Assembly: GCA_964404985.1 (NCBI GenBank)
Contig: CAYOMD010000005.1
Location: forward strand, 1 to 64,000
Direction of reading: 5' to 3'
Length of the DNA: 64,000 bases
Source of the DNA: Hankyongella sp964404985
Lineage (GTDB): Bacteria; Pseudomonadota; Alphaproteobacteria; Sphingomonadales; Sphingomonadaceae
Each line of letters begins with the position of its first letter. The stretch's first letter is position 1. The position numbers and the translations under genes were made by a program. The notes beneath the pieces were generated by a model. That model did no database searches. It had not been told where the DNA came from and worked only from the letters and a program-made list of their open reading frames with translations. Shown here one piece after another: positions 62,131 through 64,000 of the stretch.

Positions 62131-64000
62131 ATGACTGCCATCGGCCACGACACCCTGAAAACCCGCCAAACCCTTAGCGTTGGCAACGCGTCCTACGCCT
62201 ATTACAGCCTGGCGGAAGCTGCCAAGCACATCGGCGATGTCTCGCGTCTGCCCTTCTCCATGAAGGTGCTGCTGGAGAATTTGCTGCGGTTCGAGGATGG
62301 CGGCGCGACCGTCTCCGTCGATGACATCAAGGCGATGAAAACCTGGCTCGACAATCCGAAGTCGGACCGCGAGATCCAATACCGCCCGGCGCGTGTGCTG
62401 ATGCAGGACTTCACCGGCGTGCCGGCAGTGGTTGACCTCGCCGCCATGCGGGACGGCATTCTGAAGCTCGGCGGTGAGCCGGCCAAGGTGAACCCGCTGG
62501 TGCCGGTCGATCTGGTCATCGACCACTCGGTGATGGTGGACCACTTCGCCACGCCGGAGGCCTTCAGCCAGAACGTGGCGCTGGAGTATGAGCGCAATAT
62601 CGAGCGCTACGAGTTCTTGCGCTGGGGCCAGAACGCCTTCAAGAACTTCCGCGTGGTGCCGCCCGGCACCGGCATCTGCCACCAGGTCAACGTCGAGTAT
62701 CTGGCACAGGTCGTGTGGTCGAGCGAAGACGCAACCGGCATGACGGTCGCCTATCCGGACACGCTGGTCGGCACCGACAGCCACACCACCATGGTCAACG
62801 GGCTGGGCGTGCTCGGCTGGGGGGTCGGCGGGATCGAGGCGGAGGCCGCGATGCTCGGCCAGCCGGTCTCCATGCTCATCCCGGAAGTCGTGGGCTTCAA
62901 GCTGACCGGCAAACTGCCGGAAGGGGCGACCGCGACCGACCTGGTGCTGACCGTCACCAACATGCTGCGCAAGAAAGGCGTGGTCGGCAAATTCGTCGAG
63001 TTCTTCGGGCCGGGCATCCAGACCCTGACCATCGCCGACATGGCGACCATCGCCAACATGGCACCGGAATATGGCGCGACCTGCGGCTTCTTCCCCGTCT
63101 GCAAGCCGACCATCGATTACCTGAAGTTCACGGCGCGTGACGATGCGCGGATTGCGCTCGTCGAGGCCTATGCCAAGGCGCAAGGCCTGTGGGCGGACGA
63201 GAATACCCCGGACCCGGTGTTCACGGAAACGCTCGGGCTCGATCTCGGCGACGTCGTGCCATCACTGGCCGGCCCGCGCCGGCCGCAGGACCGGGTGAGC
63301 CTTAAGGATGCGACGACCGCGTTCGCCAGCGAACTGACTGGTTTCTACAAGAAGGGCGATGCGCCCGACTTCAAGGCCCCGGTTGACGGCGCGGACTATG
63401 CGCTCGGCCACGGCGATGTTGTGCTCGCCGCTATTACCTCCTGCACCAACACCTCGAACCCGGCGGTGCTGGTTGCGGCTGGTCTGGTCGCCCGCAAGGC
63501 GCGCGCGCTTGGCCTGGCCACCAAGCCCTGGGTCAAGACCAGCCTGGCACCCGGCTCGCAGGTCGTCACCGACTATCTGGCAAAGTCCGGCCTGCAGGAA
63601 GACCTGGATGCCATGGGCTTCAACCTGGTCGGCTATGGCTGCACCACCTGTATCGGCAACTCCGGCCCGCTGCCGGAGCCGATCTCGAAGGCGATCAACG
63701 CCAACGATCTGGTGGCCTGCTCGGTCCTGTCCGGCAACCGCAACTTCGAAGGTCGGGTCTCCCCGGACATCAAGGCCAACTATCTGGCCTCGCCGCCGCT
63801 GGTGGTCGCCTATGCGCTGCTCGGCACCATGCGCACGGACATCACCACCGCGCCGATCGGCACGGACCAGACCGGCAAGGACGTCTACTTGCGGGACATC
63901 TGGCCGACCACGCAGGAAATCCAGGCGTTGATCGGCGAGTGCCTGACCTCGGAGATGTTCCGGGCGCGCTACGCCAACGTGTTCCTGGGTGACGCGGCCT
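62131..64000 (+). CDS. acnA: Aconitate hydratase, 5' part (cut by window end)
   Basis: The visible 623 residues match AcnA/IRP-type aconitases of about 890 residues, which interconvert citrate and isocitrate in the TCA cycle. The 4Fe-4S ligands are Cys438 (SCTNTSNP), Cys504 and Cys507 (GCTTCIGNSGP), at almost the same numbers as in other AcnA proteins. Other family motifs are RPARVLMQDFTGVPA, GVGTDSHTTMVNGLGV-type (GTDSHTTMVNG) and LGQPVSM. The ATG at 62131 follows GAGAGGA. No stop occurs before the window ends, so the C-terminal domain is outside. Confidence 0.96.
   Translation, partial: MTAIGHDTLKTRQTLSVGNASYAYYSLAEAAKHIGDVSRLPFSMKVLLENLLRFEDGGATVSVDDIKAMKTWLDNPKSDREIQYRPARVLMQDFTGVPAVVDLAAMRDGILKLGGEPAKVNPLVPVDLVIDHSVMVDHFATPEAFSQNVALEYERNIERYEFLRWGQNAFKNFRVVPPGTGICHQVNVEYLAQVVWSSEDATGMTVAYPDTLVGTDSHTTMVNGLGVLGWGVGGIEAEAAMLGQPVSMLIPEVVGFKLTGKLPEGATATDLVLTVTNMLRKKGVVGKFVEFFGPGIQTLTIADMATIANMAPEYGATCGFFPVCKPTIDYLKFTARDDARIALVEAYAKAQGLWADENTPDPVFTETLGLDLGDVVPSLAGPRRPQDRVSLKDATTAFASELTGFYKKGDAPDFKAPVDGADYALGHGDVVLAAITSCTNTSNPAVLVAAGLVARKARALGLATKPWVKTSLAPGSQVVTDYLAKSGLQEDLDAMGFNLVGYGCTTCIGNSGPLPEPISKAINANDLVACSVLSGNRNFEGRVSPDIKANYLASPPLVVAYALLGTMRTDITTAPIGTDQTGKDVYLRDIWPTTQEIQALIGECLTSEMFRARYANVFLGDAA

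Overview
The window looks like the chromosome of a GC-rich alphaproteobacterium, most likely in or near the Sphingomonadales. The evidence is the 16S rRNA 5' end at the left edge, the gene order aroA-cmk-rpsA-ihfB, pyrF-trpF-trpB-trpA-accD-folC, a FYDLN-acid (TIGR02300) protein, and a TonB receptor / tryptophan-halogenase / SapC group of the kind common in Caulobacterales and sphingomonads. The genus is an inference, because only about 54 bases of 16S are visible.

Layout. 1-350: start of a minus-strand rRNA operon with leader and promoter. 0.6-3 kb: valine degradation genes mmsA-mmsB. 3-12 kb: housekeeping and envelope genes (pirin, CBS protein, YciA thioesterase, the ydbH-ynbE-ydbL envelope operon, alpha-carbonic anhydrase, AmpG-like permease, OlsB-like acyltransferase). 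12.9-23.6 kb: a long minus-strand block for aromatic amino acid, pyrimidine, fatty acid and folate synthesis plus ribosomal protein S1. 24.2-37.5 kb: a surface-polysaccharide island of visibly lower GC, lying between tRNA-Ala(GGC) and a CAT-anticodon tRNA. It has two methyltransferases, five GT4 glycosyltransferases, Wzz-, Wzy- and Wzx-like proteins, a hexapeptide acyltransferase and a possible alkaline-phosphatase-superfamily enzyme. 37.5-40.5 kb: thiolase and mnmC. 40.6-60 kb: a galactoside utilisation locus. 60.2-62 kb: a membrane protein, a decayed REP/RAYT cassette and tRNA-Arg(TCT). 62.1 kb to the end: aconitase, cut by the window edge.

The galactoside locus reads as one pathway. A TonB receptor would take up oligosaccharides. 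GH36 alpha-galactosidase and GH42 beta-galactosidase would release galactose, an SSS symporter would import it and GalM would equilibrate its anomers. An SDR dehydrogenase, an SMP-30 lactonase, an IlvD/Edd dehydratase, DgoK and DgoA form a De Ley-Doudoroff route to pyruvate and glyceraldehyde 3-phosphate. A FadR-type regulator sits at the end of the catabolic operon. A flavin-dependent halogenase-like gene and a SapC gene are embedded in it.

The least ordinary DNA is repetitive. There is a 5' fragment of a REP-associated transposase enclosed by 28-bp perfect inverted repeats and REP-like units, itself flanked by a roughly 110-bp duplication ending at a tRNA 3' end. There are two copies of a palindromic mobile-like element, one flanked by a 15-bp duplication that includes a stop codon, the other supplying the stop codon of trpF inside the trp cluster. 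There is also a 17-bp-arm perfect palindrome between convergent genes.
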